A stretch of 64,000 nt of DNA. It comes from DRKI01 sp011051875 (GTDB taxonomy: Bacteria; Desulfobacterota; Desulfobulbia; Desulfobulbales; Desulfobulbaceae). Every line of letters begins with the position of its first letter. The first letter of the stretch is position 1. The notes beneath the pieces were generated by a model. The model ran no database searches, was not told the origin of the DNA, and saw only the letters and a program-made list of their open reading frames with translations. Shown here in pieces: positions 15,701 through 22,534 of the stretch. The position numbers and the translations under genes were made by a program. The stretch is taken from positions 43,384 to 107,383 of the forward strand of contig JALXDL010000104.1 of NCBI GenBank assembly GCA_026990385.1, written 5' to 3'.

Positions 15701-17143
15701 CACACCGATCATCTGCTCCCAGAGCACGAACGAGGAAAGGGGCGCCACGTGGCCGCCGGCCTCGCGGCCCTCGAAGATGAAACGGCTGGCGCCGGCCCGC
15801 AAGAACATCCGCAGAAGGCCGGGGGTGGGTACATGGAGGTAGGTGGCAATGCCCTGCTCTTCCATGAGCCGGGCCTGTTCAGGGCGACCGCCGGCGATGA
15901 GGGCAAAGGGCGGCCGGTGGCGGAGCACCACCTCAACCTGCGCCCGGTAGCGGTCCGGGGGCAGGAAGCCGAGCAACCCCACGCCCCATGGTCGCTTGCC
16001 GAGACAGCGGGCCGTGGCAGCGAGCATGGACTCCAGCTCGCCCGCCTCGAGCATGGCCGCGGCCAGGAAGGGCAGGCCACCCGCCTCGGCCACGGCCAGG
16101 GCGAAATCGGCCGAATCACTGATCCGGGCCATGGGCCCCTGGACGATGGGATAGCGGGTGCCGTGAGAGGCGGCCAGGGGAGCGTCCCCGCGGAGGATAT
16201 CGCCGGCGGAGAGGAGGGTCGGCAGCCGGTTGACGTGATCACAGATCGCGGCCACGATGCCACCCACGGTCACGAACCGCTCCGCCAGGCCGGCGGCCAG
16301 GCCGATGTCCTGGCCGAGCAGCCAGACACGATCCCCGCGGTCTGCAGACACGGCCGCTGCCAGGCGCGCCATGACGTTTTCCTCAAGGAACGCGTTATCC
16401 GCGCCGTCCGCGATCAACAGTGCCAGTTCCCGGATCAGGGACTCGGCAGCACTGCGGTTGATACGGCTGGCGATCCGTATCCCGCCACCCCCGGGCAGCT
16501 CCAGGCACCTGGTCTGGGTGCCGTCGAAGGAGGCGAGCATCCCGCGCATCTGGTCGGGCAGGGACGATTCCCTGGCCAGGGCGCACTGGCAGTCCAGGAC
16601 CACGCCGGCAGCGCCGGCCGCCATGCAGGCGGCGGCAGTATGCGGCCCGATGCCGCCCTGGACGTAGACCGGCAGGGAAGTGGCGGCAAGGATGCGCTGG
16701 AGCAGGATAAACGAGGATTCGGAAGCGACCGGCCCGGCCGCCTCGTTGCCCCGGGCGATGATCCCGTCCACCGCCCACTGGCCGGCGAGACGGACATGAT
16801 CGAGGTCCAGGCATTCCAGGAAAAGGCGTGCACCCTGCGCCCGCAGGGCGGCAATGGACTCCTGGAGGGTATCCGGGAAAGGACTGCTGAGGACAAGGGG
16901 ATCCGGGACAGGCAGGTGGTGTTCCGGGAGACGCTGGATGATCGTCGGCCGCGAGGCCGGGACGACCAGGCCGAAGGGCCTGTCGGTATGGGAAAGAAGC
17001 TGTTCCAGGCAGGAGATCGTCTCTGGTTCAGGCAGATATCGGCAGTCGAAGACGCCGGTCGCACCGGCGCGGCAGGCCGCGGCCACCGGCCACGGATCAG
17101 GAATTCCGGGAAACTGACTGACCAAGATCCGAGTTCTTTCCAT
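9770..17143 (-). CDS. PKS1: modular synthase (NMO/ER-like)2-KS-AT-ACP-ACP-KR
   Basis: A megasynthase of 2,457 residues. The first 640 residues are TIM-barrel sequence related to nitronate monooxygenase, FabK and PfaD enoyl reductases. The first part (about 1-280) has a GGIG phosphate-binding-like turn. The second (about 325-640) has QGPM near 335, EGREAGGHV near 458 and FAGGIHDS. KS runs from about 695, with Cys in DAACASS near 883 and EAHGTGT and SMIGHT histidines. AT has GHSYGEYAAL near 1356. Two ACPs carry LGIDSIKRVEIL near 1773 and 1874 after an Ala/Pro-rich linker. A double-lobed KR follows, with TGGARGITAG near 2174 and the catalytic SSVAG and YTAAN near 2350-2367. The ATG at 17143 follows TAGGAG. 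Two domains are missing for a full cycle: DH (found in PKS2) and thioesterase. Confidence 0.93.
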   Translation of the reverse strand: MERTRILVSQFPGIPDPWPVAAACRAGATGVFDCRYLPEPETISCLEQLLSHTDRPFGLVVPASRPTIIQRLPEHHLPVPDPLVLSSPFPDTLQESIAALRAQGARLFLECLDLDHVRLAGQWAVDGIIARGNEAAGPVASESSFILLQRILAATSLPVYVQGGIGPHTAAACMAAGAAGVVLDCQCALARESSLPDQMRGMLASFDGTQTRCLELPGGGGIRIASRINRSAAESLIRELALLIADGADNAFLEENVMARLAAAVSADRGDRVWLLGQDIGLAAGLAERFVTVGGIVAAICDHVNRLPTLLSAGDILRGDAPLAASHGTRYPIVQGPMARISDSADFALAVAEAGGLPFLAAAMLEAGELESMLAATARCLGKRPWGVGLLGFLPPDRYRAQVEVVLRHRPPFALIAGGRPEQARLMEEQGIATYLHVPTPGLLRMFLRAGASRFIFEGREAGGHVAPLSSFVLWEQMIGVLLDFLGTNPRAAGKLHVLFAGGIHDSLSAAMVAAMAADLDRAGVRVGLQLGSVYLFTEEIVRTGALHEQYRREVLAGEETVLLETGPGHASRCVRTPFTSEFLRQRAELRRQGLTGQEIRDRLELLNLGKLRLAAKGVDRRRTGDGTQALVRVDSEEQHRQGVFMVGQLTALHREVTTVADVHREVIEGGHRRLRALVRSHAGQGARSSDARPADIAVIGMAGVLPGARSIAEYWQNILAGRDAVTEVPPGRWDWRRYYDPDPEAEDRCYSRWGAFIDDIVFDPVSFGMPPASLASVEPLQLLALEMARRALADAGYGRRPFAREHASVILGISGAGELGQLYSFRAALPMFFGDAATAITDHFRQHLPQWSEDSFPGILTNVTAGRIANRLDLGGTNYTVDAACASSLAAVYLAVLELERGRSRMAIVGAADCLQNPFAYLCFSKTRALSPRGRCRTFDQQADGIVLGEGVAMLVLKRLADAEADGDIVHAVIKGVGASSDGRDRSLTAPRREGQVTAFRRAYGQAGFSPATVGLIEAHGTGTVLGDQVELEALSALLRSASAGPRTCGVGSVKSMIGHTKSTAGIAGMIKAILALRHRVLPPTLGVEEPNRVLQEEDCPLYVNARTRPWINSRRPEPRRAGVSALGFGGTNFHVVLEEYRANLAAIGTPGPCHQDAELFLFRETSAAALRGKVRQWRRWLERADGRPRLADLALGAWQEAAGAEGGVTLALVAASADDLAAHLERADVLLTGTDEVNDPRGIYWHPQPDPGGIAFLFPGQGSQYVDMLADVAVRFPAVHDLFARSDALLREQLEEPLARVVYPPSAFSRQEERRQARALARTRYAQPAMGTADLALFELLTGCGVRPDMAGGHSYGEYAALCAAGVFAFDDLVRLSEARGRFIVESADPEPGTMAAVRADRDRVAAILADRPGVWIANLNSPEQTIISGLERAVQEAVQEFTDAGVAARTIPVACAFHSPVVAGAAARLQEFLADMTLGAPAFPVYSNRTAAPYPATRQGIVRLLAEHLVHGVEFIRQVEAMFEAGARLFVEVGPGRVLSGLVDAILADRPHLALPTNLPGRPGMVSLLHCLGRLAAHGVGIDLDLLFRDRDLEPVSPARPAAGPDAPATAWLVNGGRARPLQGADAPPLQPMDPSLLCPGAGQERPVQAGPAPPAGMAGADDQVLARYQQMMQTFLDTQAGIMKAWLGAAGPSAASPAPPPAAAPGAGADTEPAPEAAVAGPPAGEGAPADAPAAGKDVAATLRAIVSERTGYPPEMLGSDMDLEGELGIDSIKRVEILGALVRTLFPHDPEQAAAELGSCRTLGEIITTVQQIADRAGDSAGRDGGPPDSGEPDSGAQDMRQVLLAMVSERTGYPPEMLGLDMDLEGELGIDSIKRVEILGAFAGRLPAEIREGGEILERMRGCRTLAGILACVGEAAGAGQMHSVSSGPLLPRHLLTTAPAAVQAEQKVKPPRDGWILVTDDGQGLAGALVDRIRQEGGRAAILALPPGTGPAGADPQSLLDALRREHGPVRGLVHLAPLAGAPALAELDLAAWEQRIGLETGSLFRLLQLLAGDLRAGPDSVVLAATAMGGCFAVEGSPAFLPSQGGVPGLLKTVAEEWPGVRVRCVDLDPALEADRLPEILATELLLDDQAVEVGWTGQGRCLPALEARPLAGSGTMPLDGDSVVLVTGGARGITAGVALELARQYRPTLVLVGSSPLPPEQEDSVTAGLEDEAGIKAALIAAAGSGGGEVSLAGIEQRYRALLREREMRANLAAMQATGARIVYRRADVRSREQFGGLLENLYAEFGRIDGVIHGAGIIEDKLLVDKSPDSFARVVSTKADSVFLLSRHLRPQSLKFLVLFSSVAGRFGNPGQCDYTAANEIVNKMARFLDARWPCRVVSVNWGPWAREGMVSPALERQFAERGVRLIDPEQGVAALLAEIAGGGRGEVEVILGDGPWGAVEEEACAR
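11483..11899 (-). repeat. Near-identical DNA repeat encoding the two PKS1 ACP cores
   Basis: Positions 11483-11593 and 11789-11899 align over 111 bases with four mismatches that I can count; the first 64 bases are identical. The copies are 306 bases (102 codons) apart and cover the phosphopantetheine serine helix of each ACP. Such identity at synonymous sites indicates recent duplication or ongoing gene conversion, and makes the ACP number prone to change by recombination. Confidence 0.9.
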
Positions 17144-17240
17144 GCCACTCCTATCGCTGGTCATCCCGGCCTGCAGGGACAATCAGGCCTGACGATGGCA
17201 GCACCGGGCCTCCGGGGCCCGATGGCCACGTCATTGCTCC

Positions 17241-17266
17241 TTGGACAACCTGCAACCGTTGTCCGA
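17241..17266. promoter_or_regulatory. Inverted repeat in the PKS operon leader (candidate operator)
   Basis: GGACAAC and GTTGTCC form a perfect 7-base inverted repeat with an 8-base spacer, extended by one further matching pair beyond a mismatch. It lies about 100 bases upstream of the PKS1 start codon. Arm length and spacing fit a dimeric repressor site as well as a weak RNA hairpin; there is no U-tract, so it is not a terminator. Confidence 0.4.
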
Positions 17267-17684
17267 CGGGTGAAATGCCCTATCCGGCGACAATGGCCTT
17301 CTGTCACCACGCCGGGGAAACAGTTCTGAACCCCTGCCCCCTGCATCCGCCGTTTCCTGCCCGGCGGGACTGCTTGTGACGATATGATTTATTATCACCA
17401 GTTTACCATCATCGGCCCCTGAGTGCCACATATTCCTCTGCTGCTATTTTTCCAGGGTCGGGCGATGTCTTCTGTGAGGCCGGAGCAGCAGATGTGGGCA
17501 AAACACAGACACCGGGGCAAAACCCTCGATCCATTCCACACCTCCAATGGTTATCCCGCCGGTACCGGAGGATACAGCATACCACAATTCCAGCTTTTCG
17601 AAACAAAAAATACCACATCGTGGGAACAGCAATGTAAAATACCGCGATATAAAGCAAAACAGAACCGATCTCCAAGATAAGATT

Positions 17685-17718
17685 TTCCGGGATCATGGAA
17701 TTTTCCGAGATCACGGAA
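17685..17718 (+). promoter_or_regulatory. Two tandem dyad boxes, candidate enhancer-binding-protein sites
   Basis: Two 16-base dyads, TTCCGGGATCATGGAA (17685-17700) and TTCCGAGATCACGGAA (17703-17718), lie 18 bases apart, inside an 18-base direct repeat that matches at 16 positions. The shared pattern is TTCCG-N-GATC-A-N-GGAA. They are centred about 117-135 bases upstream of the -24 element of the promoter at 17826, where activators of sigma-54 normally bind. In PEP-CTERM bacteria the PrsK/PrsR system is the known sigma-54-linked regulator; assigning it here is inference. Confidence 0.6.
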
Positions 17719-17825
17719 TACAGAGCCACGTATCAAAAATGCTAAACAGAAACGGGCAGGAGAAAAAAATAGACTTTTATCGTGCTTACAGGACGTTGGA
17801 GAAAAACCAACAGGGCAACACCACA

Positions 17826-17841
17826 TGGAACAGGAATTGCA
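17826..17841 (+). promoter_or_regulatory. Sigma-54 (-24/-12) promoter of the PEP-CTERM gene
   Basis: TGGAACAGGAATTGCA matches the consensus TGGCAC-N5-TTGCW with exact spacing between the -24 GG and the -12 GC; only one base of the -24 block (A for C) deviates. The predicted start of transcription is near 17852, giving a leader of about 25 bases before the GGAGGAG ribosome binding site and the ATG at 17878. Confidence 0.75.
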
Positions 17842-17877
17842 AGCAGCAGAGAGAAACCTAATATCTGGAGGAGACTA

Positions 17878-18537
17878 ATGACACGAAACCGCCTGCTCTT
17901 TGTCATCCTTATCCTGGTTTGCTGGACAACCACGGCCCTGGCAACACCGGTGGAGCTGATCGAGAACGGAAATTTTGACCAGGGACTGCAGGGCTGGTCC
18001 ACCTTCGGTGATGCCCGTGTCAAGAGCGCCGGACCCTATGCGTCCTACCTGGGCATGGAGGACAATTATGCGCTGCTTGGCGGCACGGGCTGGAACGGAC
18101 TCACCGCCCTCTGGCAGCCCTTTTCCATCCAGGGTCTTGACCAGATCACCCTCTCTTTTGACTGGGCCTTTCCCTACATCGACATCACGCCCTTTCAGGA
18201 GGACACCTTTCTCTCCTTTATCCAGCAGGATGGCACGCCACTGATGAAAATCGGGCTCATGGATCTGCGCTCGGACGGCATCGACCTGACCAACCACGGA
18301 TCTTTCCAGCAGACCATCGACATCTCGTCCTTCACCAGCGACGATGCCCTGCTGGTCTTCCAGCTCTGGGAGGCACCCGGCTGGACCGACTCTGCGGTCG
18401 GCATCGACAATGTCTCGCTCAGGGGAAACGCCCCGGTGCCGGAACCGGCCACCCTGTTGCTGTTTGGAACCGGGCTGGCCGGCCTGGTCGGCTGGCGCAG
18501 CAGAAAGCACAAGGACCGGACCCGGGGCAACGGCTGA
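17878..18537 (+). CDS. PEP-CTERM sorting-domain protein
   Basis: A 219-residue exported protein. An N-terminal signal peptide (MTRNRLLFVILILVCWTTTA, then LA) is followed by a secreted domain starting at PVELIENGNFDQGLQGW, a typical carbohydrate-binding-like opening (NGNFDxGLxGW). The C-terminus has the exosortase signal: VPEPATLLLFGTGLAGLVGW and a basic tail RSRKHK. Family knowledge says an exosortase (EpsH) cuts at this signal and the protein joins an extracellular polysaccharide matrix; no exosortase or EPS gene lies in this window. The start at 17878 has GGAGGAG five bases upstream. It is a single-gene transcription unit under a sigma-54 promoter. The gene converges with the enoyl-CoA hydratase gene and leaves only 27 bases between the two stops. 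Confidence 0.92.
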   Translation: MTRNRLLFVILILVCWTTTALATPVELIENGNFDQGLQGWSTFGDARVKSAGPYASYLGMEDNYALLGGTGWNGLTALWQPFSIQGLDQITLSFDWAFPYIDITPFQEDTFLSFIQQDGTPLMKIGLMDLRSDGIDLTNHGSFQQTIDISSFTSDDALLVFQLWEAPGWTDSAVGIDNVSLRGNAPVPEPATLLLFGTGLAGLVGWRSRKHKDRTRGNG

Positions 18538-18564
18538 TCTCGCCGGTCCGGCCTCGCCCATTGC

Positions 18565-19356
18565 TCAGGAGCCCTGGAACCCGGGCTTCTTCTTGGCCAG
18601 GAAGGCAGCCGTGCCGATGCGGAAGTCATCTGTTGCCGCGGCCAGACCAAAGCAGTCTGCACCGAGCCGGACCGACTCCTCCAGTGGCATCTCCTGCCCC
18701 CGCCGGATGGCCTCCCAGGTGAGCTGCACCGCCACCGGGGCATTGGCCAGAATATCCGCAGCCAGCCGCTCCCCTTCCCTTTCCAGCTCATCTCGCCCGA
18801 CCACCCGGTTCACCAGGCCGATCCGGAGCGCCTCCGCAGCATCAATGACCTCGCCTGTGAGCAGCATCTCCACGGCCCGGCCCCTGCCCACCAGGCGCGG
18901 CAGCCTGGTGGTGCCGCCCCAGCCTGCAACCGCGCCGATCCGGACCTCGGGATGGCCCATGCGCGCCTCCCGGGCGGCGATCCTGAGCATGCAGGCTTCG
19001 GCCAGCTCCAGCCCTCCACCCAGGGCAAAGCCGTTGATCAGGGCGATGGTGAGCTTGCCCAGCTCCTCGATGCGGCGGGTGACAGCCACCGCCAGCAGGG
19101 CCAGTTCACGCACCTGCAGGGCCGATGCGCCATTGAGATAACCGATATCCGCGCCAGCGGAAAAAGAGCGGTCGCCGGCGCCGGTGATACAGACCGCCCT
19201 GATTCCGGGATCATCCCTGATCAGGGCAAGCTCCCTGTCCAGGGCAAGCAGCAGCTCCCTGCTCAGGGCATTGTGCACTTCGGGCCGGTTCAGGACCAGG
19301 AAGATCATCTCGCCGCGCCGCCTGGTAAAGAGGACCGAGTCTGTTCCGCTGTCCAT
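18565..19356 (-). CDS. Enoyl-CoA hydratase/isomerase (crotonase) family protein
   Basis: A 263-residue crotonase-fold enzyme expected to hydrate trans-2-enoyl-CoA esters in the cytoplasm. The oxyanion-hole segment AGADIGYLNG is near residue 70. Both catalytic glutamates of true hydratases are present: GGGLELA near residue 119 and GHPEVRIG near 139, followed by GWGGTTRLPRLVG. The start at 19356 follows GGAGGT; the frame is open further upstream but only across the nuo terminator region. It is monocistronic, sitting just downstream of that terminator and convergent with the PEP-CTERM gene. Physiological roles could be butyrate-type fermentation, beta-oxidation or aromatic degradation; the sequence does not decide between them. 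Confidence 0.88.
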   Translation of the reverse strand: MDSGTDSVLFTRRRGEMIFLVLNRPEVHNALSRELLLALDRELALIRDDPGIRAVCITGAGDRSFSAGADIGYLNGASALQVRELALLAVAVTRRIEELGKLTIALINGFALGGGLELAEACMLRIAAREARMGHPEVRIGAVAGWGGTTRLPRLVGRGRAVEMLLTGEVIDAAEALRIGLVNRVVGRDELEREGERLAADILANAPVAVQLTWEAIRRGQEMPLEESVRLGADCFGLAAATDDFRIGTAAFLAKKKPGFQGS

Positions 19357-19415
19357 CAGCTGTACCTCCTTCACTCCGATTCCGTAACCGATCGCAGGAT
19401 ATCCACATGCCAAGC

Positions 19416-19453
19416 AAAAAAAAACGGACAGCACCACAACAGGGTGCTGTCCG
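19416..19453 (-). terminator. Rho-independent terminator of the nuo operon
   Basis: On the minus strand an 11-bp perfect stem (CGGACAGCACC with its complement) closes a short loop and is followed by nine T residues. It lies 30 bases past the nuoN stop codon. Confidence 0.93.
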
Positions 19454-19482
19454 AGACAGTGTACCGTCCTTGCGCTGTTTTG

Positions 19483-20898
19483 TCACATGATGGTCTGTAC
19501 CGCGGTGCCGGCAAAGGCGATGATCTTGGACGGAAAGGCACCCATGAGCAGGATGAGCAGGACCAGGATCACGCCGGTGAACCGGGTCAGGCCATCGATT
19601 TCCACGGCCGGACGATCTTCAGGATCCGCGGTATAGGCGGCCTTGATCACCAGCAGGTAGTAGTAGATGGCAATGCCGGCATTGACCGCGGCCAGGGTCA
19701 CCAGGATGATGTGCCCCTCGCGCAGGGCCCCGGCCAGGAACATGAATTCACCCATGAACCCTACCATGGGCGGGATGCCGGCCAGTGCAAAAAGTCCCAC
19801 GGCAAGGACAAAGGCGAGCATGGGCTGCCGGCGGTGCAGACCATTGAGATCGGAGATTTCCAGATTCTCGCCGTTTGCCGAGACATTGCTCAGCACCATG
19901 TAGCAGGCGATGTTCATGAACACATAACCGGCAATATAATACATGACCGTGGCATAGCCGCTCACCTTGAGGGTCAGCAGACCAAGGAGAATGAAGCCGG
20001 CGTGGGCGATACCCGAGTAGCCGAGCATCCGCTTGACGTCGGTCTGGACCAGGGCACAGAGATTGCCGTAGAACATGGAGCAGACCGCGAGCACCATGAG
20101 CAGGTCGATCAGGATATTGGTATGGCCGGGCAGGAGGACGACAAACCTGATCAGCAGGGCCACGGCGCCAAGCTTGGGCACGGTGGCGACAAAGCCGGTG
20201 GTCTCGTTGGAGGCGCCCTGGTAGATATCAGGCACCCAGAAGTGCATGGGGAAGATGGCCAGCTTGTAGAAGAATCCGGCCAGGACCATGACCACTGCGA
20301 AAAATGCGGCCGGTGTACTGGCGACTTTCTGCAGGCCGGGCACGATGTCCTTGATATAGGTGCTCCCGGTGAGGCCGAAGATATAGCTCATGCCGTACAG
20401 CATGCAGCCGGTGGCAAAGACACCGAAGAGGATATACTTGATGCCGGCCTCCATCTGGATCCGCAGTCCCTTCTGGTCGCTGCGCATGGGGACCATCAGG
20501 TAGAGGGCGAAGGATGACAGCTCCAGGGAGACAAAGAGGGTGATCAGTTCCACCGAGCTGACCAGCGACATCAGGCCCAGGCAGCTGACGAAGAGAAACA
20601 TGTAGTACTCGGGCCGGACATCCTGCTCGATATCCTTCAGGTTCTGTCCGGCGATGAGAACAAAGACCAGGCCGAGGCTGATCAGCAACTTGAAGAACTG
20701 GGTGTAGAGGTCCACCTGGTAGGCGTCCATGAAGACCATCCGGTTGTCACCCAGGGTGATCAGGGAGCAGATGAAGGTGACAATGCCGAATGTCACCGCG
20801 GTATTCCTGACCTGGACACTGTCCAGCTGCTTACTGAGGCTGAGTGCGAAAAACGCCACCGCAGCGGACAGAAGCGATAATTCGGGGAGAATAGCCAT
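19483..20898 (-). CDS. nuoN: Complex I subunit N (proton-pumping antiporter-like)
   Basis: A 471-residue, highly hydrophobic protein of the NuoN/ND2 antiporter-like family. It has the helix-7/8 signature FFKLAIFPMHFWVPDIYQGA near residue 211 (the Lys on the transmembrane helix and the PxHxWxPD motif), a MLGYSGIAHAG motif near 295, and GIPPMVGFMGEF near 375. It starts at 20898 behind GGAAAGGA. It is the last gene of the nuo cluster, 100 bases after nuoM and just before the terminator. Its job is ion translocation in the membrane arm, coupled to quinone reduction. The length is normal for the family. Confidence 0.93.
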   Translation of the reverse strand: MAILPELSLLSAAVAFFALSLSKQLDSVQVRNTAVTFGIVTFICSLITLGDNRMVFMDAYQVDLYTQFFKLLISLGLVFVLIAGQNLKDIEQDVRPEYYMFLFVSCLGLMSLVSSVELITLFVSLELSSFALYLMVPMRSDQKGLRIQMEAGIKYILFGVFATGCMLYGMSYIFGLTGSTYIKDIVPGLQKVASTPAAFFAVVMVLAGFFYKLAIFPMHFWVPDIYQGASNETTGFVATVPKLGAVALLIRFVVLLPGHTNILIDLLMVLAVCSMFYGNLCALVQTDVKRMLGYSGIAHAGFILLGLLTLKVSGYATVMYYIAGYVFMNIACYMVLSNVSANGENLEISDLNGLHRRQPMLAFVLAVGLFALAGIPPMVGFMGEFMFLAGALREGHIILVTLAAVNAGIAIYYYLLVIKAAYTADPEDRPAVEIDGLTRFTGVILVLLILLMGAFPSKIIAFAGTAVQTIM

Positions 20899-20998
20899 TT
20901 GGTATTCCTTTCCTTAGATTTACCTGGAAATCTGGTTCAAACCGATCGGACTTTCGCTCCGATTACATGTGTCGGGGTCCCGGATCCTGCTGCTCCTG

Positions 20999-22516
20999 CT
21001 ACGGCAGGAACAGGGCCGCCACATTGGCCTGCTGCTGCCACTCGCCCAGCTGCTGGAGCAGGTTGACCACCGAGGTGTGCATCATATCGATGAAGGGCTG
21101 CGGCCCGAGCCCGATCCAGAAGACAAAAAACAGGAACGGTGCCAGGGTGATGATCTCCCGGAAGCCCAGGTCGTTGAGGTAGGACTGGTCCGGGTTGTCG
21201 GTGCCGCCCCAGATGATCTTCTGCAGCATGCGCAGCATGTAGGCCGCGGCCAGCACGGTTCCCGGAATCGCGGCCAGGGCCAGGGGCTTGTTGACGTCAA
21301 AGGTTCCGGCCAGGACCAGGAACTCGCCGATGAACGAATTGGTTCCGGGAAACCCGAAGCTCGACAGCGAGAAGAAGGCCAGGAAGGTGACATACCATGG
21401 CATGTACTTGCCCACTCCGGTGGCCAGGCGCAGCTCGCGGCTGTGGGTCCGTTCGTAGATCATGCCCACGCAGAGGAACAGGGCACCGGTGGTGACACCG
21501 TGGTTGATCATCTGCATGATGGCGCCTTCAATGCCGCGCGAGTTGAGGATGAAGATACCCAGGGTGACAAAGCCCATGTGGCCCACACTGGAATAGGCGA
21601 CCAGCTTCTTCATGTCATGCTGGGCCAGGGCCGTGAAGCCGCCGTACATGATGCCGGCGATGGAGAGCCAGAGGATGTAGGGCGCCAGGGTGAAGGTCGC
21701 CTCCGGCGTAATGGGAATACAGAACCTGAGCATGCCATAGGTTCCCATCTTCAGCAGCACCGAGGCCAGGATGACCGATCCGGCAGTGGGCGCCTCGACG
21801 TGGGCGGCCGGCAGCCAGGTGTGGAAGGGGAACATGGGCACCTTGATGGCAAAGGCCAGGAAAAAGGCCAGGAATACCAGCATCTGGAAGGTGGTGGAAT
21901 AGTTCTTCCACATCATGTCCGGAATAAAAAAACTGCCGTTCTTCAGGTAGAGGGCGATGATGGCCACCAGGAGGAACACGGAGCCGGCCATGGTGTAGAT
22001 GAAGAACTTGATGGAGGCGTACTCCTTGCGCGGCCCGCCCCAGACAGCGATCAGCAGGTACATGGGAATGAGCATGAACTCCCAGAAGACCCAGAAGAGC
22101 ATGAAGTCCAGGGCCACGAACAGGCCCACCATGGAGACCTGCATGATGAGCAGGCAGATCATGAACTGGGTGACCCGTGTCTTGATGTAACGCCAGGAGG
22201 CCAGCACACAGAAGGGCATGATCAGGGTGGAGAGCAGGACCAGCAGGATGGAGATCCCGTCAACACCGAGGATGTAGTTGATGTGCCACTGCGGGATCCA
22301 GGGATGCATCTCCGCAAACTGGTACTTGACCGTGGTGGTGTCGAACCCGGTGATCAGTGGCAGGGAGGCGATGGCCTCCACCGTTGTGATGCACAGCGTC
22401 CACCAGCGGGCAAACCGTTCGCCGGAGAAGAAGAACATCACCACCGCACCGGCAAGCGGGAAGAAAATCAGGAAACTGAGCAGGGGAAACCCCTCTTTAA
22501 TTATCAGGCAGTCCAT
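20999..22516 (-). CDS. nuoM: Complex I subunit M (proton-pumping antiporter-like)
   Basis: A 505-residue membrane protein with the NuoM hallmarks: the YILGVDGISILLVLL segment near residue 85, FWEFMLIPMYLLI near 148, the proton-channel segment KVPMFPFHTWLPAAHVEAPT near 227, and KKLVAYSSVGHMGF near 305. The ATG at 22516 follows AAAGGA. It lies between nuoN and a MrpD-like subunit, 18 bases downstream of the latter, so it is probably co-transcribed and co-translated. The sequence is close to canonical, in contrast to the two more Mrp-like subunits upstream in the operon. Confidence 0.94.
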   Translation of the reverse strand: MDCLIIKEGFPLLSFLIFFPLAGAVVMFFFSGERFARWWTLCITTVEAIASLPLITGFDTTTVKYQFAEMHPWIPQWHINYILGVDGISILLVLLSTLIMPFCVLASWRYIKTRVTQFMICLLIMQVSMVGLFVALDFMLFWVFWEFMLIPMYLLIAVWGGPRKEYASIKFFIYTMAGSVFLLVAIIALYLKNGSFFIPDMMWKNYSTTFQMLVFLAFFLAFAIKVPMFPFHTWLPAAHVEAPTAGSVILASVLLKMGTYGMLRFCIPITPEATFTLAPYILWLSIAGIMYGGFTALAQHDMKKLVAYSSVGHMGFVTLGIFILNSRGIEGAIMQMINHGVTTGALFLCVGMIYERTHSRELRLATGVGKYMPWYVTFLAFFSLSSFGFPGTNSFIGEFLVLAGTFDVNKPLALAAIPGTVLAAAYMLRMLQKIIWGGTDNPDQSYLNDLGFREIITLAPFLFFVFWIGLGPQPFIDMMHTSVVNLLQQLGEWQQQANVAALFLP

Positions 22517-22534
22517 TCCCGTTAATCCTTTCAG

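Larger units (their letters stand above)
17144..17877. other. Gene-free divergent region between PKS1 and the PEP-CTERM gene
   Basis: 734 bases, noticeably richer in A and T than its flanks towards the right, with no convincing coding frame on either strand. It should hold the promoter of the PKS operon (leftward) and of the PEP-CTERM gene (rightward). Identified elements are an inverted repeat at 17241-17266, tandem dyads at 17685-17718 and a sigma-54 promoter at 17826-17841. I found no good sigma-70 promoter for the PKS operon; the minus strand has TGGCAC at 17428-17423 but lacks a correctly spaced -12 GC. A 27-codon frame on the minus strand (17234-17151) ends in the PKS1 ribosome binding site and could be a leader peptide, but its spacing from AAGGAG is only two bases. 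Confidence 0.6.

Noticed and set aside
17151..17234. Possible 27-codon leader peptide ending in the PKS1 ribosome binding site
   Set aside because: The start is only two bases from AAGGAG and the peptide has no features; kept as a note, not a gene.
14600..17329. Long plus-strand open frame antisense to PKS1
   Set aside because: Same explanation; no conserved motif, and the opposite strand encodes the NMO and KS domains.
17423..17428. TGGCAC on the minus strand as a sigma-54 -24 box for the PKS operon
   Set aside because: The -12 position reads GGGGCC with no correctly spaced GC, so the pair fails.
17409..17729. Open frames of 60-110 codons in the AT-richer gap (both strands)
   Set aside because: No ribosome binding sites, no coding periodicity visible, and they cover the sigma-54 promoter upstream elements.
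20969..22525. Long plus-strand frames opposite the nuo genes
   Set aside because: Antisense shadows; the minus strand has clear complex I motifs.
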